A stretch of DNA of 55,507 nt from Bermanella sp049115935. GTDB taxonomy: Bacteria > Pseudomonadota > Gammaproteobacteria > Pseudomonadales > Oceanobacteraceae. The position numbers were made by a program, and so were the translations under genes. The stretch lies in NCBI GenBank assembly GCA_049115935.1, contig JAGDZK010000072.1, forward strand, positions 1-55,507, written 5' to 3'. The notes beneath the pieces were generated by a model. The model searched no databases. It saw only the letters and a program-made list of their open reading frames with translations, and was not told where the DNA came from. Shown one piece after another: positions 24,450 through 33,576 of this stretch; position 1 is the stretch's first letter, and each line of letters opens with the position of its first letter.

Positions 24450-25538
24450 ATGGGCAGAGCCGCCACCGCCACCATTAACCTAAACGCATTTCGTGAGAAC
24501 TATCGCTTAGCGAAATCAGTGGCCCCTAACCAACAGGCCGTTGCCATTATCAAAGCGGATGCTTATGGCCACGGCGCAGTAAAAATGGCATTCGCACTTG
24601 AAGATGAAGCCGATGCATTTGGCGTAGCCTGTATTGAAGAAGCCCTAGAGTTAAGAGAAGCGGGTATCAAAAAACCTATTTTATTATTAGAAGGTTTTTT
24701 TAGTGCTGACGAATTACCATTAATTAGTCACAATGATTTTTGGTGCGCGATTCATAGCCTTGAACAAATCAACATTATCAGTCAGGCAAAATTATCAAAG
24801 CCAATTAACATTTGGTTAAAAATGGATAGTGGCATGCATCGTTTAGGCGTTATGCCACAAGATTATGCACTGGCATTTAAAAAACTTAATGCATTAGCGC
24901 AAGTGGAAAGTATTGTATTAATGAGCCATTTTGCCAGTGCCGATGATTTAACCTGTGACATCACACACAAACAAATTGAATGCTTTAATACCGTTACCGC
25001 ACACATCGACGCCCCCGCTAGTATTGCCAATAGCGCCGCCACCTTAGGGCACAAACACGCACGCCGTGATTTTCAACGACCTGGTATTATGCTGTATGGC
25101 GCAACACCTTTTGAAAATTCCCACCCACTGGCCGATCGACTCAAAACCGTTATGACACTGACTTCTGAAATTATTGCCATACGTGACGTTAACGCTGGTG
25201 ATGGTGTTGGCTACAGCCATCGTCATACCTGCCAAATATCAACAAGAGTTGGCACCGTCGCAATGGGTTATGCGGATGGTTATCCTCGTCACGCTCAAGA
25301 AGGCACACCGATTATAGTAAATGGTCAACGTACTCAAATCATTGGCCGCGTTTCAATGGATATGTTAACCGTGGATCTTACTCATATTAAAGATGTAACC
25401 GTTGGGTCTAAAGTCGAGCTATGGGGTGATCAACTTCCTGCCGCTGAAGTGGCTACTTACTGTGACACTATCCCCTATACCTTATTCACGGGTATTACGC
25501 GACGCGTGCACAAAAAATATATTAATGAGCAAATATAA
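24450..25538 (+). CDS. alr: Alanine racemase, probably catabolic (DadX-like)
   Basis: 362 aa fold-type III PLP enzyme interconverting L- and D-alanine. PLP Lys in AIIKADAYGHGA near residue 34, HLGV-type MDSGMHRLGVMP near 130, RPGIMLYGATP near 210, and the catalytic Tyr in GVGYSHRHT near 250, VSMDMLTVDLT near 305. It lies 53 bases after dadA, so it likely supplies D-alanine to DadA during alanine use (DadX role). Whether a separate biosynthetic Alr exists elsewhere cannot be seen. Confidence 0.93.
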   Translation: MGRAATATINLNAFRENYRLAKSVAPNQQAVAIIKADAYGHGAVKMAFALEDEADAFGVACIEEALELREAGIKKPILLLEGFFSADELPLISHNDFWCAIHSLEQINIISQAKLSKPINIWLKMDSGMHRLGVMPQDYALAFKKLNALAQVESIVLMSHFASADDLTCDITHKQIECFNTVTAHIDAPASIANSAATLGHKHARRDFQRPGIMLYGATPFENSHPLADRLKTVMTLTSEIIAIRDVNAGDGVGYSHRHTCQISTRVGTVAMGYADGYPRHAQEGTPIIVNGQRTQIIGRVSMDMLTVDLTHIKDVTVGSKVELWGDQLPAAEVATYCDTIPYTLFTGITRRVHKKYINEQI

Positions 25539-25562
25539 AACGTATAAAATTTTATACATAGC

Positions 25563-26435
25563 TCATAATAAGTAAGAACAGGATTCATTTATTAATGTAA
25601 GCACGCGCTTGGCCAGAGCCTTATTTTTATACGAACATAAATACAAGGTTTCACTCACCGGTTTTTTAAGTGCATGTATACAAATTGATTTTTTATTGTG
25701 AAACGCTTCAACGGCATAAGCGGGCAACACGGTAAACCCTAAACCTAAACTCACCGGTTCTAAAATTAAGTGAATCTGATTAGAAAAACCGGATTGTTTA
25801 AAATCATTAACATGTTGAAACGATGTAAAGTTTTCACTTAATAACAACTGCGCATGATGGGCGCCATCAGGGTGATCAATAAACCCTAACTGCCTAAGCG
25901 CTTCCCAACTGGGTTTCTTCACTGCTCGAGGCGTAACCAGTAATAATGGCTCATTCGCCACTGCTTGTGTTTTTATTTCGCTTAATTGTGAGGGGCGAGA
26001 CATAAAGCCAAAGTCTATTTCATTATTAATAAGGGCTTTTTCGATACTGGCATTAGGAGCAAAGCGGTAATCAATGGCTAATTTTTGATGCTGCTGTTGA
26101 AACGCAATCAATTTTGAATACAGCTTTAATCCCACGCTGCCCGGTGACATGATTCTAACCAAGCCTTCATGGCTTGGATCCAAACTAACGCGCTGCTCTA
26201 AATTTGAAAGTGCCAATACAATCTGACGCCCTTCTTCATATAGGTTTTGCCCCGCTTGTGTCAGGGTAAACTGCTTACCGTCTCGGGCTAATAATAACTG
26301 GCCAAGCTGCTCTTCTAATTTATGAATATGCTGACTCACACCTGACTGTGTCATATGCAGTTGCTCAGCCGTACGTGTAAAGTGCCCCACCTCTACCAAG
26401 GTGCAAAAGCTGCGCAGCCATACTGGATTAATCAT
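25563..26435 (-). CDS. LysR-family transcriptional regulator
   Basis: 290 aa. The N-terminal winged helix-turn-helix (WLRSFCTLVEVGHFTRTAEQL, MTQSGVSQHIHKLEEQLG, residues about 5-60) precedes a short effector-binding domain. Divergent from the VOC-protein gene (99-bp gap), which may be its target; convergent with alr. Effector unknown. Confidence 0.88.
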   Translation of the reverse strand: MINPVWLRSFCTLVEVGHFTRTAEQLHMTQSGVSQHIHKLEEQLGQLLLARDGKQFTLTQAGQNLYEEGRQIVLALSNLEQRVSLDPSHEGLVRIMSPGSVGLKLYSKLIAFQQQHQKLAIDYRFAPNASIEKALINNEIDFGFMSRPSQLSEIKTQAVANEPLLLVTPRAVKKPSWEALRQLGFIDHPDGAHHAQLLLSENFTSFQHVNDFKQSGFSNQIHLILEPVSLGLGFTVLPAYAVEAFHNKKSICIHALKKPVSETLYLCSYKNKALAKRVLTLINESCSYLL

Positions 26436-26534
26436 TACAAAATATACTCATAATCATAAAATTTGATAATTTTTACTAATTATCGTCCCTGTGTAAGATT
26501 TATTCAACTTTCACCCGCAACCCATAGGCTCAAG

Positions 26535-27035
26535 ATGAATAACGTTTACCCTCGCAACTTTTCTCATATCGGCATTTCTGTGCCTGATTTAGAAGCAGCC
26601 GTTAAGTTCTACACAGAAGTACTTGGCTGGTACCGTATTATGGAACCCACCGAGATCATCGAAGATAACAGCGCCATTGGTGAAATGTGTACCGATGTAT
26701 TTGGCGCAGGCTGGGAAAGCTTCCGTATTGCGCACTTATCAACAGGTGATCGCATAGGTGTGGAGTTATTCCAGTTCAAAAATCAAAAGAACCCAGAGAA
26801 TAACTTCGAATACTGGAAAACGGGTATTTTTCACTTTTGTGTACAAGACCCAAATGTAGAAGAGTTAGCCGAGCGTATTGTGGCCGCAGGCGGTAAAAAA
26901 CGCATGCAAGCACCACGCTATTATTACCCAGGGGAGAAGCCATATCGTATGATTTACATGGAAGACCCATTTGGCAATATTCTTGAAATTTACAGTCACA
27001 GCTATGAATTAATCTATAGCGAAGGGGCTTACTAA
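26535..27035 (+). CDS. VOC-family (glyoxalase/dioxygenase fold) metalloprotein
   Basis: 166 aa. Two beta-alpha-beta-beta-beta modules with metal-ligand positions visible: His in FSHIGISVPDLEAAVKFYTEV near residue 11, Glu in RIGVELFQF near 78, His in GIFHFCVQD near 98 and Glu in FGNILEIYSH near 150. Members include glyoxalases, extradiol dioxygenases and epimerases; the reaction here is not identifiable. The start at 26535 is chosen because homologous VOC proteins begin shortly before FSHIG; the longer frame from 26463 runs across the promoter region. Confidence 0.82.
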   Translation: MNNVYPRNFSHIGISVPDLEAAVKFYTEVLGWYRIMEPTEIIEDNSAIGEMCTDVFGAGWESFRIAHLSTGDRIGVELFQFKNQKNPENNFEYWKTGIFHFCVQDPNVEELAERIVAAGGKKRMQAPRYYYPGEKPYRMIYMEDPFGNILEIYSHSYELIYSEGAY

Positions 27036-27046
27036 ATACTCAATAT

Positions 27047-27075
27047 AAGGGTAAGTACATACTTACCCTTTATCA
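27047..27075 (+). terminator. Terminator after the VOC gene
   Basis: Eleven-base perfect stem AAGGGTAAGTA / TACTTACCCTT (27047-27057 with 27060-27070) with a CA loop, then TTATC; the T-run is short. Confidence 0.65.
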
Positions 27076-27177
27076 ATTTTCATCTTTAAATTGAGCGCAA
27101 CGAAGCGTTCTATATTCTCGTCAAACTCAGTCAAAAAAATGGGTATACTCCGCTCCTGTTTATTATTTATATTGCTC

Positions 27178-27897
27178 ATGACTGATCAGAATCAACATTC
27201 TCGCTGGCATCGTTGGCTCAAAGGCGCACTCGCTGTTATGCCATTAAGCATCGCCGTCATTCCTTGGGGGATCCTAGCCGGATCACTCGCCATGGATGCA
27301 GGTTTAAACCCGTTTGAAAGCCAAGCCATATCTGCCATTGTATTTGCAGGTGCTGCTCAATTAGTGGCTGTTGGTATGATCAAAGCGGGAGTAGGTCTGA
27401 GTAGTATTTTAATTACCACCCTGCTCATTACATCACGGCACTTTTTATATTCCATGGCCATGCGCCCACACATCAGCCCACTGCCTTTAAAGTGGCGGCT
27501 GGCATTAGGTTTTTTGCTGACAGATGAATTGTTTGCGGTTACGGCTAAATCTAAGTCGGCTAAAACATCACCACAAGGGTTTGATCGCTGGTACGCATTG
27601 GGAGCAGGCCTAAGCTTTTATATTGTTTGGAATATAGCCACAGCAGCGGGTATTTTTTTAGGGCACTCGATTCCTAACTTAGAGAGCTGGGGATTAGACT
27701 TTGCCATTGCCGCTACGTTTATCGCCATCGTGACGCCACAAATTAATCAACCCTCTATTTTAATGTGTGTGTTAGTCAGTTTAGTTACGTCCGTAGTATG
27801 TGAATTATTTCAAATACCTTCTGGTTTATTGATTGCGGCTCTTTTAGGTATGACAGTAGGCACCTTGTACGCAAAATTAACAGGGGAAGATAAATGA
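27178..27897 (+). CDS. azlC: AzlC-family branched-chain amino acid exporter, large subunit
   Basis: About 239 aa with the family opening ALAVMPLSIAVIPWGILAGSLA and about five to six hydrophobic helices; AGAAQLVAVGMI and TSRHFLYSMAMRPH are characteristic. Pairs with AzlD/YgaH to export branched-chain amino acids across the inner membrane. No clear ribosome site marks the start: ATG 27178 gives the usual length, while upstream ATG 27139 and the frame from 27091 are alternatives. Overlaps azlD by four bases. Confidence 0.88.
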   Translation: MTDQNQHSRWHRWLKGALAVMPLSIAVIPWGILAGSLAMDAGLNPFESQAISAIVFAGAAQLVAVGMIKAGVGLSSILITTLLITSRHFLYSMAMRPHISPLPLKWRLALGFLLTDELFAVTAKSKSAKTSPQGFDRWYALGAGLSFYIVWNIATAAGIFLGHSIPNLESWGLDFAIAATFIAIVTPQINQPSILMCVLVSLVTSVVCELFQIPSGLLIAALLGMTVGTLYAKLTGEDK

Positions 27898-28208
27898 TTA
27901 TGCTAACGATATTTTTAATGGCAGGTATTATTTATTTAAGCCGCTATGGCTTTTTAGAGCCTCGCCTACCCATTACATTAAACGCCGCAACCTTAAAATT
28001 TTTAAGCTATTCGGCCCCTGCTGTACTAACCGCAATATGGGGGCCGATTGTTTTTGTAAATGAACACAGCCTAAATATCAGTTGGAATAATGATTATTTA
28101 TTATGTGCAGTGGCGGCTATCATATTAGCCATGACGACTCGCAACACACTACTGACCACTTTATTAAGCATGAGTATTTTTTTCGGGTTACGAGCATTTA
28201 ATATGTAG
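27894..28208 (+). CDS. azlD: AzlD-family small membrane subunit
   Basis: 104 aa, three to four hydrophobic helices; MAGIIYLSRYGFLEPR and LKFLSYSAPAVLTAIWGP are typical of AzlD. The start overlaps the azlC stop (ATGA), as expected for a two-subunit exporter. Confidence 0.87.
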   Translation: MIMLTIFLMAGIIYLSRYGFLEPRLPITLNAATLKFLSYSAPAVLTAIWGPIVFVNEHSLNISWNNDYLLCAVAAIILAMTTRNTLLTTLLSMSIFFGLRAFNM

Positions 28209-28210
28209 TA

Positions 28211-28741
28211 TTACTGTTTACCCAGCATGCGTCTTAGAGTTGCATCTTTATCGATAAACTGATGCTTTAACGCGCCAGCGATATGTAGCAACAATGCCAA
28301 CATAACAAGGCTTGCGCCTATTTCATGCAATTCATGACCAAGACCTGCTAACCATTCAATTTCTTCACCGGCTGATAGCAGTTGCACACCAAAAAACTCT
28401 AACGCACGACCGCCTGCTACACTCATGACTAAACCAGAAATAGGCATCAATAAAGTCGCTATCAGCAGTGCATAATGAATCACGTTTGCGAGCTTATCTT
28501 GCCAAGTTATCTGGGTATTTAGATGAGGAATTTTTCCCTCATATAAGCGCCATGCCACTCGAGACAATGCGATAAATAAAAATGCAAAACCTAGTGACTT
28601 ATGAATGCCCATGATTTCAAATTTTTCAGGGCCACGAGGGAGCTCTTCCATATACAAGCCCAGTCCAAGCACTGTCAGAAAAAACAGGCCCGTCACCCAG
28701 TGAAAAGTAATCGTTGTTTTTGATAACGCTATCGATGACAT
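28211..28741 (-). CDS. Cytochrome b561
   Basis: 176 aa four-helix inner-membrane di-haem protein. Haem-ligand histidines are in TTITFHWVTGLFFL near residue 13, GIHKSLGFAFLF near 47, GHELHEIGASLVMLALLLHIAGALKH near 135-160. It moves electrons between quinol and other carriers or superoxide in known members. The ATG at 28741 follows AGGGGTG at ideal distance; the ORF extends to 28759 without another ribosome site. Convergent with azlD, with two bases between stops. Confidence 0.9.
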   Translation of the reverse strand: MSSIALSKTTITFHWVTGLFFLTVLGLGLYMEELPRGPEKFEIMGIHKSLGFAFLFIALSRVAWRLYEGKIPHLNTQITWQDKLANVIHYALLIATLLMPISGLVMSVAGGRALEFFGVQLLSAGEEIEWLAGLGHELHEIGASLVMLALLLHIAGALKHQFIDKDATLRRMLGKQ

Positions 28742-28832
28742 ATGCACCCCTATGATCATATTAGACAGTGGATTTTGCCTAAGCTTAATGACAAATTCGA
28801 GCCCGCATCGGGTAAAGTAATGTAAACATTAC

Positions 28833-29540
28833 TTAGGCCTTTAGCAGGAATACACTCGCCATCCAACGAGCCATCGCCATATCATCAACATAATAGCTAT
28901 TTTTTAACTTATCCAGTGCTTTTTGGGCAGGTTCTGGAGAGATAGCACTTCCTTGATGAAACTCTAGTAAATCCGTTATGTATTCTCTGGTAAATTCAGG
29001 ATGAGCCTGAACAGTTAAGATAGTATTGCCGTAAGCTAAAATCGCATTTTCACAAAAATCAGAACGCCCTAGGCAAACCGCATTTAATGGCTTTTTAATC
29101 ACCTGATCTTGATGCACCGCATTCAGTTGAATCTCACTTTTACCTTCTAATAAAATATCATTTAACTGATATTTATGCGGCCCAACACCCCAACCGCCAC
29201 TGTATTTTTCAACCTTTCCGGCAAAGGCTTGTGCAATGATCTGATGGCCAAAACAAATACCTACCATGGGAATATCTTGTTCATAGGCATGAATAATCCA
29301 TTTTTTTAATTTTTGCATCCACGGTGTATTGTCATATACAGCACAAGCTGATCCGGTTAATAACCAACCATCACAACTGTCAATGTAATCCGGCCATTGA
29401 TCATCAATGACATAAAACACCTCATATTCAAATGTAACGCCCGCCGCTTCAAATAAATGCTTAAACATTTGAGCATAGCCATCATAATTTTCTATGTGTG
29501 GCTCATCGATGTGGCCTGTGACTAATAACCCAATTTTCAT
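28833..29540 (-). CDS. Class I glutamine amidotransferase-like protein, copy 1
   Basis: 235 aa. Class I GATase fold with nucleophile Cys in GICFGHQIIAQAF near residue 96 and the His-x-Glu pair in VQAHPEFT near 178. It is a clear paralogue of the 29628-30347 gene (same size, KVEKYSGGWGVG versus KVDKYPGGWGVG). No synthase domain is attached, so it probably hydrolyses a gamma-glutamyl bond on its own. Near putrescine genes the likely substrate is a gamma-glutamyl intermediate (as proposed for Pseudomonas PauD), but it is not of the PuuD (C26) type by motif. Substrate inferred only. Confidence 0.82.
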   Translation of the reverse strand: MKIGLLVTGHIDEPHIENYDGYAQMFKHLFEAAGVTFEYEVFYVIDDQWPDYIDSCDGWLLTGSACAVYDNTPWMQKLKKWIIHAYEQDIPMVGICFGHQIIAQAFAGKVEKYSGGWGVGPHKYQLNDILLEGKSEIQLNAVHQDQVIKKPLNAVCLGRSDFCENAILAYGNTILTVQAHPEFTREYITDLLEFHQGSAISPEPAQKALDKLKNSYYVDDMAMARWMASVFLLKA

Positions 29541-29560
29541 CTCTCACCATCAAAAACATC

Positions 29561-29596
29561 AAAAAAAAAGCCGTAACAGTTTCCTTTACGACTTTT
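29561..29596 (-). terminator. Terminator between the two amidotransferase genes
   Basis: On the minus strand AAAAGTCGTAA / TTACGGCTTTT (one G-U pair) with a 9-nt loop and a U-run of nine. Implies the two paralogues are separate transcription units. Confidence 0.8.
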
Positions 29597-29627
29597 GCAT
29601 TGAAAAGCTGACAATATTAAAAAGTGA

Positions 29628-30347
29628 TCACACTCGATCTTTAATAAATTCAGCCATCCAGTGGGCCACTTTATTTGACTCGGTTTGCGCATTTTCTGCA
29701 CGTAAGGTTTTCAAACCCTCTTCTGCCACGTCGGTCGGTACAACTGGACCTTTACGCGCCTCAACTAATGCATCTTCATAGTCTAATGTAAACTCAGGAT
29801 GCGCTTGAAAGGTTAAAATACGATCATCATATACAAGGCCTGCATATTCGCAGAAGTCAGATTCTGCAAACACCACTGCATTCTCAGGTTTTACTAGCAC
29901 TTGATCTTGGTGCATCGCGTTAATGATAAAATCTTGAGAACCATCTGCAATAAAACTCTGGTTACCCGTTAGACGATAATTGTGCAGACCAACACCCCAG
30001 CCTCCTGGGTATTTATCTACTTTCCCACCAAATGCTTCTGCAATAATTTGATGACCAAAACAAATTCCCACTAACGGTTTTTTACTGGCATGAATATCTA
30101 AGATAAGTACCTTTAATTTTTGCATCCACTCAAGGTTTTGATACACATTGAATTTAGAACCCGTGATGATCCAAGCCTCACACTCATTCACTGAGGCAGG
30201 AAAAACATCATCGCGCACATCGTAAACCTCGTATTCAAATTCATAACCGTTATTGTTAAATAACTGCATAAACATTTCAGAATACGAGCCAAATTGATGA
30301 ATCAATTCATCCGGCGTAATGCCTGTGGCTAAAATACCGACTTTCAT
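29628..30347 (-). CDS. Class I glutamine amidotransferase-like protein, copy 2
   Basis: 239 aa paralogue of the downstream 28833 gene, with Cys in GICFGHQIIAEAFGG near residue 98 and His/Glu in FQAHPEFTLDYE near 182. The MKVGILATGITPDELIHQFG opening is shared in outline with copy 1. It follows potI by 53 bases on the same strand and may be read with the potGHI operon. Role: probable hydrolysis of a gamma-glutamyl compound from polyamine breakdown, inferred from context. Confidence 0.83.
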   Translation of the reverse strand: MKVGILATGITPDELIHQFGSYSEMFMQLFNNNGYEFEYEVYDVRDDVFPASVNECEAWIITGSKFNVYQNLEWMQKLKVLILDIHASKKPLVGICFGHQIIAEAFGGKVDKYPGGWGVGLHNYRLTGNQSFIADGSQDFIINAMHQDQVLVKPENAVVFAESDFCEYAGLVYDDRILTFQAHPEFTLDYEDALVEARKGPVVPTDVAEEGLKTLRAENAQTESNKVAHWMAEFIKDRV

Positions 30348-30400
30348 TTTCTAACCTACTGTTAAATAGGTGCTGCGCTGAGCACCTGTATTAATATTCA

Positions 30401-31222
30401 TTAACTTTCTTGTGCAGCGGCCAACATTTTATTTTGTTTACGCATATATAACATAGCGAAAATAACGCCTATGGCCACAATGGCGATCATCAATGTTGCT
30501 AATGCATTCACTTCTGGTGTCACTCCTAAACGCACTTTGGAAAAAATCACCATTGGTAAGGTACTGTCACCCGGGCCGGAGACAAAACTTGCGATAACTA
30601 AATCATCAAGCGACAACGTAAACGACAATAACCAACCGGCGATAATTGCTGGCGATATTAGCGGCAAGGTTACTAAGAAAAATAACGTTGATGGTTTTGC
30701 ACCTAAGTCCATAGCCGCTTCTTCTAATGTGTTATCAAGCACGACCAAGCGTGACTGCACAATCACCGCAACATACGCCAAACAGAATGTTGTGTGGGCA
30801 ATAATTACTGTTAACTCACCGCGACCTGCTGGCCAGCCAAACGCGCTTTCCATTGCTACAAATAAAAGTAACAACGAAAGACCCGTAATCACTTCAGGCA
30901 TCACCAGCGGCGCACTCACCCAACCAGAAAACAATAGTTTACCGCGGAATCGCCCCATACGTGACAATGCAAAACCTGCCATAGTACCCAGTATCACTGC
31001 AAGCGTGGCACTAATAAAAGCGATTTTTAAACTTAAAAATGCCGCATCCATTATTTGATCATTTTTAAATAGCTCGCTATACCATTTGACTGACCAACCA
31101 CCCCAAACGGTTACCAACTTAGACTCGTTAAAGCTGTAAATAATCAGTGAGATAATTGGCGCATATAAAAATATAAAACCAAATGCCGCGGTTGAATTTA
31201 GAAATAGAGAACGTCTTTTCAT
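30401..31222 (-). CDS. potI: Putrescine ABC transporter permease PotI
   Basis: 273 aa inner-membrane permease with six predicted helices and the EAA loop EEAAMDLGAKPSTLFFLVTLP near residue 170, which contacts the ATPase. FIFLYAPIISLIIYSFNES near the N-terminus and SFTLSLDDLVIASFVSGPG are typical of PotI/PotC. Start overlaps the potH stop by one base (TAATG). Third gene of potGHI. Confidence 0.93.
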   Translation of the reverse strand: MKRRSLFLNSTAAFGFIFLYAPIISLIIYSFNESKLVTVWGGWSVKWYSELFKNDQIMDAAFLSLKIAFISATLAVILGTMAGFALSRMGRFRGKLLFSGWVSAPLVMPEVITGLSLLLLFVAMESAFGWPAGRGELTVIIAHTTFCLAYVAVIVQSRLVVLDNTLEEAAMDLGAKPSTLFFLVTLPLISPAIIAGWLLSFTLSLDDLVIASFVSGPGDSTLPMVIFSKVRLGVTPEVNALATLMIAIVAIGVIFAMLYMRKQNKMLAAAQES

Positions 31223-32178
31223 TACATGCCCTCCTCTTTACCCGATTTATTACGTATCAACATGATGGGTAACACCAAGAATACAAGCATAACGGTAGCA
31301 ACCGCGGATGCCATTGGCCAATCACGATTCAGTGAGAATTCATCCCATAACACACGACCTATCATTAGCGTATCAGAGCCGCCCAACAAGGCAGGGATCA
31401 CGTATTCACCTACTGCCGGAATAAAAACAAGCATGCAACCGGCAATAATGCCTGGCATCGCTAATGGAATCGTGACCATAAAGAAACTTTGAATAGGCCG
31501 AGCGCCTAGATCCTCCGCTGCTTCAAGTAATGATATATCCATTTTCTCAAGCGCAGAATACAAAGGTAAAATCATAAAAGGTAAGTAGGTATAGACAATA
31601 CCAATATACACGGCAAAATCGGTTTGCAGCATGGTTAATGGCTCATTAATAATGCCAAATGACATGAGCACTTCATTAATCAAGCCTTGGTTTTTAAGTA
31701 ATCCCACCCAAGCATACACGCGCAATAAGAATGACGTCCAAAACGGTAAGATTACCAACGCTAATAAGATTCCTCGGATTTTTTCATCACTGCGTGCAAT
31801 TAAGTATGCAATGGGAAAACCCACCAGCAAGGCAAAGAAGGTCGACACAGCTGCAATTTTAATCGAACTTAAATAGGCATCGAGATAAAAGCTGTCTTCC
31901 CACAAGTATAGGTAATTACCTAGATTCAACTTAATATTGAGATAGGCTTCTTCAACATTAAAATCCAGTAAATCGCTGTATGGTGGAATCGCAATAGCGG
32001 ATTCCGCTAGTGAAATTTTAAATACCACTAAAAAGGGTATAAAAAAGAAAACGGCCAACCATAGATAAGGAACGGCAATCACCCCAAGGCGACCCCAGTT
32101 TATGTTTCTAAAAATATTAAAGCGTGCCTTCCAGGTCGAAAATCCAGAAAGCCACACGTTCCCAGAAAATGAACTCAT
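31222..32178 (-). CDS. potH: Putrescine ABC transporter permease PotH
   Basis: 318 aa with six membrane helices. EAA loop LEAAEDLGARPIQSFFMVTIP near residue 215, the PotH/PotB segment IAYLIARSDEKIRGILLALVI near 130 and PAVGEYVIPALLGG near 245. ATG overlaps the potG stop (ATGA), so it is translationally coupled. Confidence 0.93.
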   Translation of the reverse strand: MSSFSGNVWLSGFSTWKARFNIFRNINWGRLGVIAVPYLWLAVFFFIPFLVVFKISLAESAIAIPPYSDLLDFNVEEAYLNIKLNLGNYLYLWEDSFYLDAYLSSIKIAAVSTFFALLVGFPIAYLIARSDEKIRGILLALVILPFWTSFLLRVYAWVGLLKNQGLINEVLMSFGIINEPLTMLQTDFAVYIGIVYTYLPFMILPLYSALEKMDISLLEAAEDLGARPIQSFFMVTIPLAMPGIIAGCMLVFIPAVGEYVIPALLGGSDTLMIGRVLWDEFSLNRDWPMASAVATVMLVFLVLPIMLIRNKSGKEEGM

Positions 32179-33347
32179 GATGTTAACACCACGCTACTAT
32201 CAACATCCCATGACATATAGACTTGTTCGTTCCATGTAAAACGTTCGCCCATATCACGAGAAAAGTTAGGCTGGGTCACTCGAATTTCTTTACCGCTTTT
32301 CAGCTTTACACGATAAACAGATAAACTTCCCATATAAGCCATCTCAAGAATTTCACCTTGCATCAGGTTTTCTTCTTGAACCGGTTTAATGCGTGTCATA
32401 TTAATTTTTTCAGGGCGCAGCGCCACGTGTACTTTTTGATGGGGCGCACAGCTAATACCGTGCGGTACATAAAACTCACACCCAGCATCTTTTGATTTAA
32501 TACGCACACTATCAACATTATCTTCGACAATTTCCCCTTCTAACAAATTAACAGAGCCAATAAACTCTGCAACAAAACGACTATTAGGGTATTCATACAC
32601 ATCATGAGGCACATCGGTTTGTACGATTAAGCCTTGATTCATTACACCAATACGTGTGGCTAGCGTCATGGCTTCTTCTTGGTCGTGGGTCACCACCACA
32701 AAGGTTACCCCTAGGTCTTCTTGTAAGTTCATAATTTCAAACTGAGTTTCTTCACGCAGTTTTTTATCTAATGCACCTAGCGGCTCATCTAATAACAATA
32801 ACTTAGGACGCTTAACTAACGAACGAGCTAACGCAACACGCTGGCGTTGACCACCGGATAACTGATGAGGTTTACGTTTACCTAAATGGCCAAGCTGAAC
32901 CATGTCGAGCATTTCCGCTACGCGTCTTTTGACATCTTGTTTGCTTGCGCCTTCTCGCTTTAAACCAAATGCGATATTGTCCGCGACCGATAAATGGGGA
33001 AATAAAGCATAGGACTGAAACATCATATTAACGGGGCGATTCCAAGGCTGTATGCCTTCCATATCAACGCCATCAATAATAATTCGACCACTGGTTGGAC
33101 TTTCAAAACCGGCAAGCATTCTAAGCAAAGTACTTTTACCTGAGCCGGATCCACCCAATAAACAAAATAATTCTTTTTTGTAAATATTTAGCGATACGTT
33201 ATCGACAGCTGTGAAGTCGTCAAATTTTTTGGTGATGTTTTCGATGCGTACAAAGGGTGTCGCATCTGGTTGTTTCCATAGAGGTAGTTCAGTATTCACA
33301 GGATTCGCCACACCGGTTATGGTTGATTTAAATTCAGATACATTCAT
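32175..33347 (-). CDS. potG: Putrescine ABC transporter ATP-binding protein PotG
   Basis: 390 aa. Walker A GGSGSGKST near residue 68, Q-loop MMFQSYALFPH, signature LSGGQRQRVALARSL near 160, Walker B LLLLDEPLGALDKK and switch His in VVTHDQEEAM; the C-terminal ~110 residues form the TOBE regulatory domain (HVALRPEKINM). The ATG at 33347 is preferred over an in-frame TTG at 33359. First gene of the operon; the periplasmic binding protein gene usually next to it is absent here. Confidence 0.93.
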   Translation of the reverse strand: MNVSEFKSTITGVANPVNTELPLWKQPDATPFVRIENITKKFDDFTAVDNVSLNIYKKELFCLLGGSGSGKSTLLRMLAGFESPTSGRIIIDGVDMEGIQPWNRPVNMMFQSYALFPHLSVADNIAFGLKREGASKQDVKRRVAEMLDMVQLGHLGKRKPHQLSGGQRQRVALARSLVKRPKLLLLDEPLGALDKKLREETQFEIMNLQEDLGVTFVVVTHDQEEAMTLATRIGVMNQGLIVQTDVPHDVYEYPNSRFVAEFIGSVNLLEGEIVEDNVDSVRIKSKDAGCEFYVPHGISCAPHQKVHVALRPEKINMTRIKPVQEENLMQGEILEMAYMGSLSVYRVKLKSGKEIRVTQPNFSRDMGERFTWNEQVYMSWDVDSSVVLTS

Positions 33348-33380
33348 GGTTACCGCCAATATTCTGCTTTTAGTCGGCTA

Positions 33381-33410
33381 AAAATAAAATACCCACTAAA
33401 TGGTGGGTAT
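33381..33410 (-). terminator. Terminator between the 52-aa ORF and potG
   Basis: Stem ATACCCAC / GTGGGTAT (33389-33396 with 33403-33410) followed on the minus strand by TTTATTTT. It ends any transcript of the small upstream ORF, or attenuates it, before potG. Confidence 0.75.
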
Positions 33411-33417
33411 AAATAAA

Positions 33418-33576
33418 TTAACGCGCGCTTTCAATAGCACTTTGTGTTTCAGTCAACACAACTAAAGCAGTTTGATATGAGCCGCCATCCATTTTAAAAA
33501 AATTTGTTTGTATTAAATTCTTTTGACCCAATGACCATATTAACGGGGTTGCGCAGTCTAACCTAAACGGATTCAT
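33418..33576 (-). CDS. Possible small protein of 52 residues upstream of potG
   Basis: I do not recognise it. It starts MNPFRLDCATPLIWS and ends LTETQSAIESAR; it has no signal peptide or clear membrane segment. Support is positional: GGAG eight bases before the ATG at 33576 and a terminator directly after the stop. The frame can extend to 33618 without another ribosome site. It occupies the place where a potF-type gene is usually found but does not resemble PotF. Confidence 0.45.
   Translation of the reverse strand: MNPFRLDCATPLIWSLGQKNLIQTNFFKMDGGSYQTALVVLTETQSAIESAR

Noticed and set aside
28812..28833. Hairpin AGTAATGT/ACATTACT at the end of the first amidotransferase gene considered as a terminator.
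   Set aside because: No T-run on either side in the direction of transcription.
29622..29633. AGTGATCACACT palindrome considered as a fourth GntR operator.
   Set aside because: It spans a stop codon at a gene end and differs from the 12-mer at both edges; no promoter nearby.
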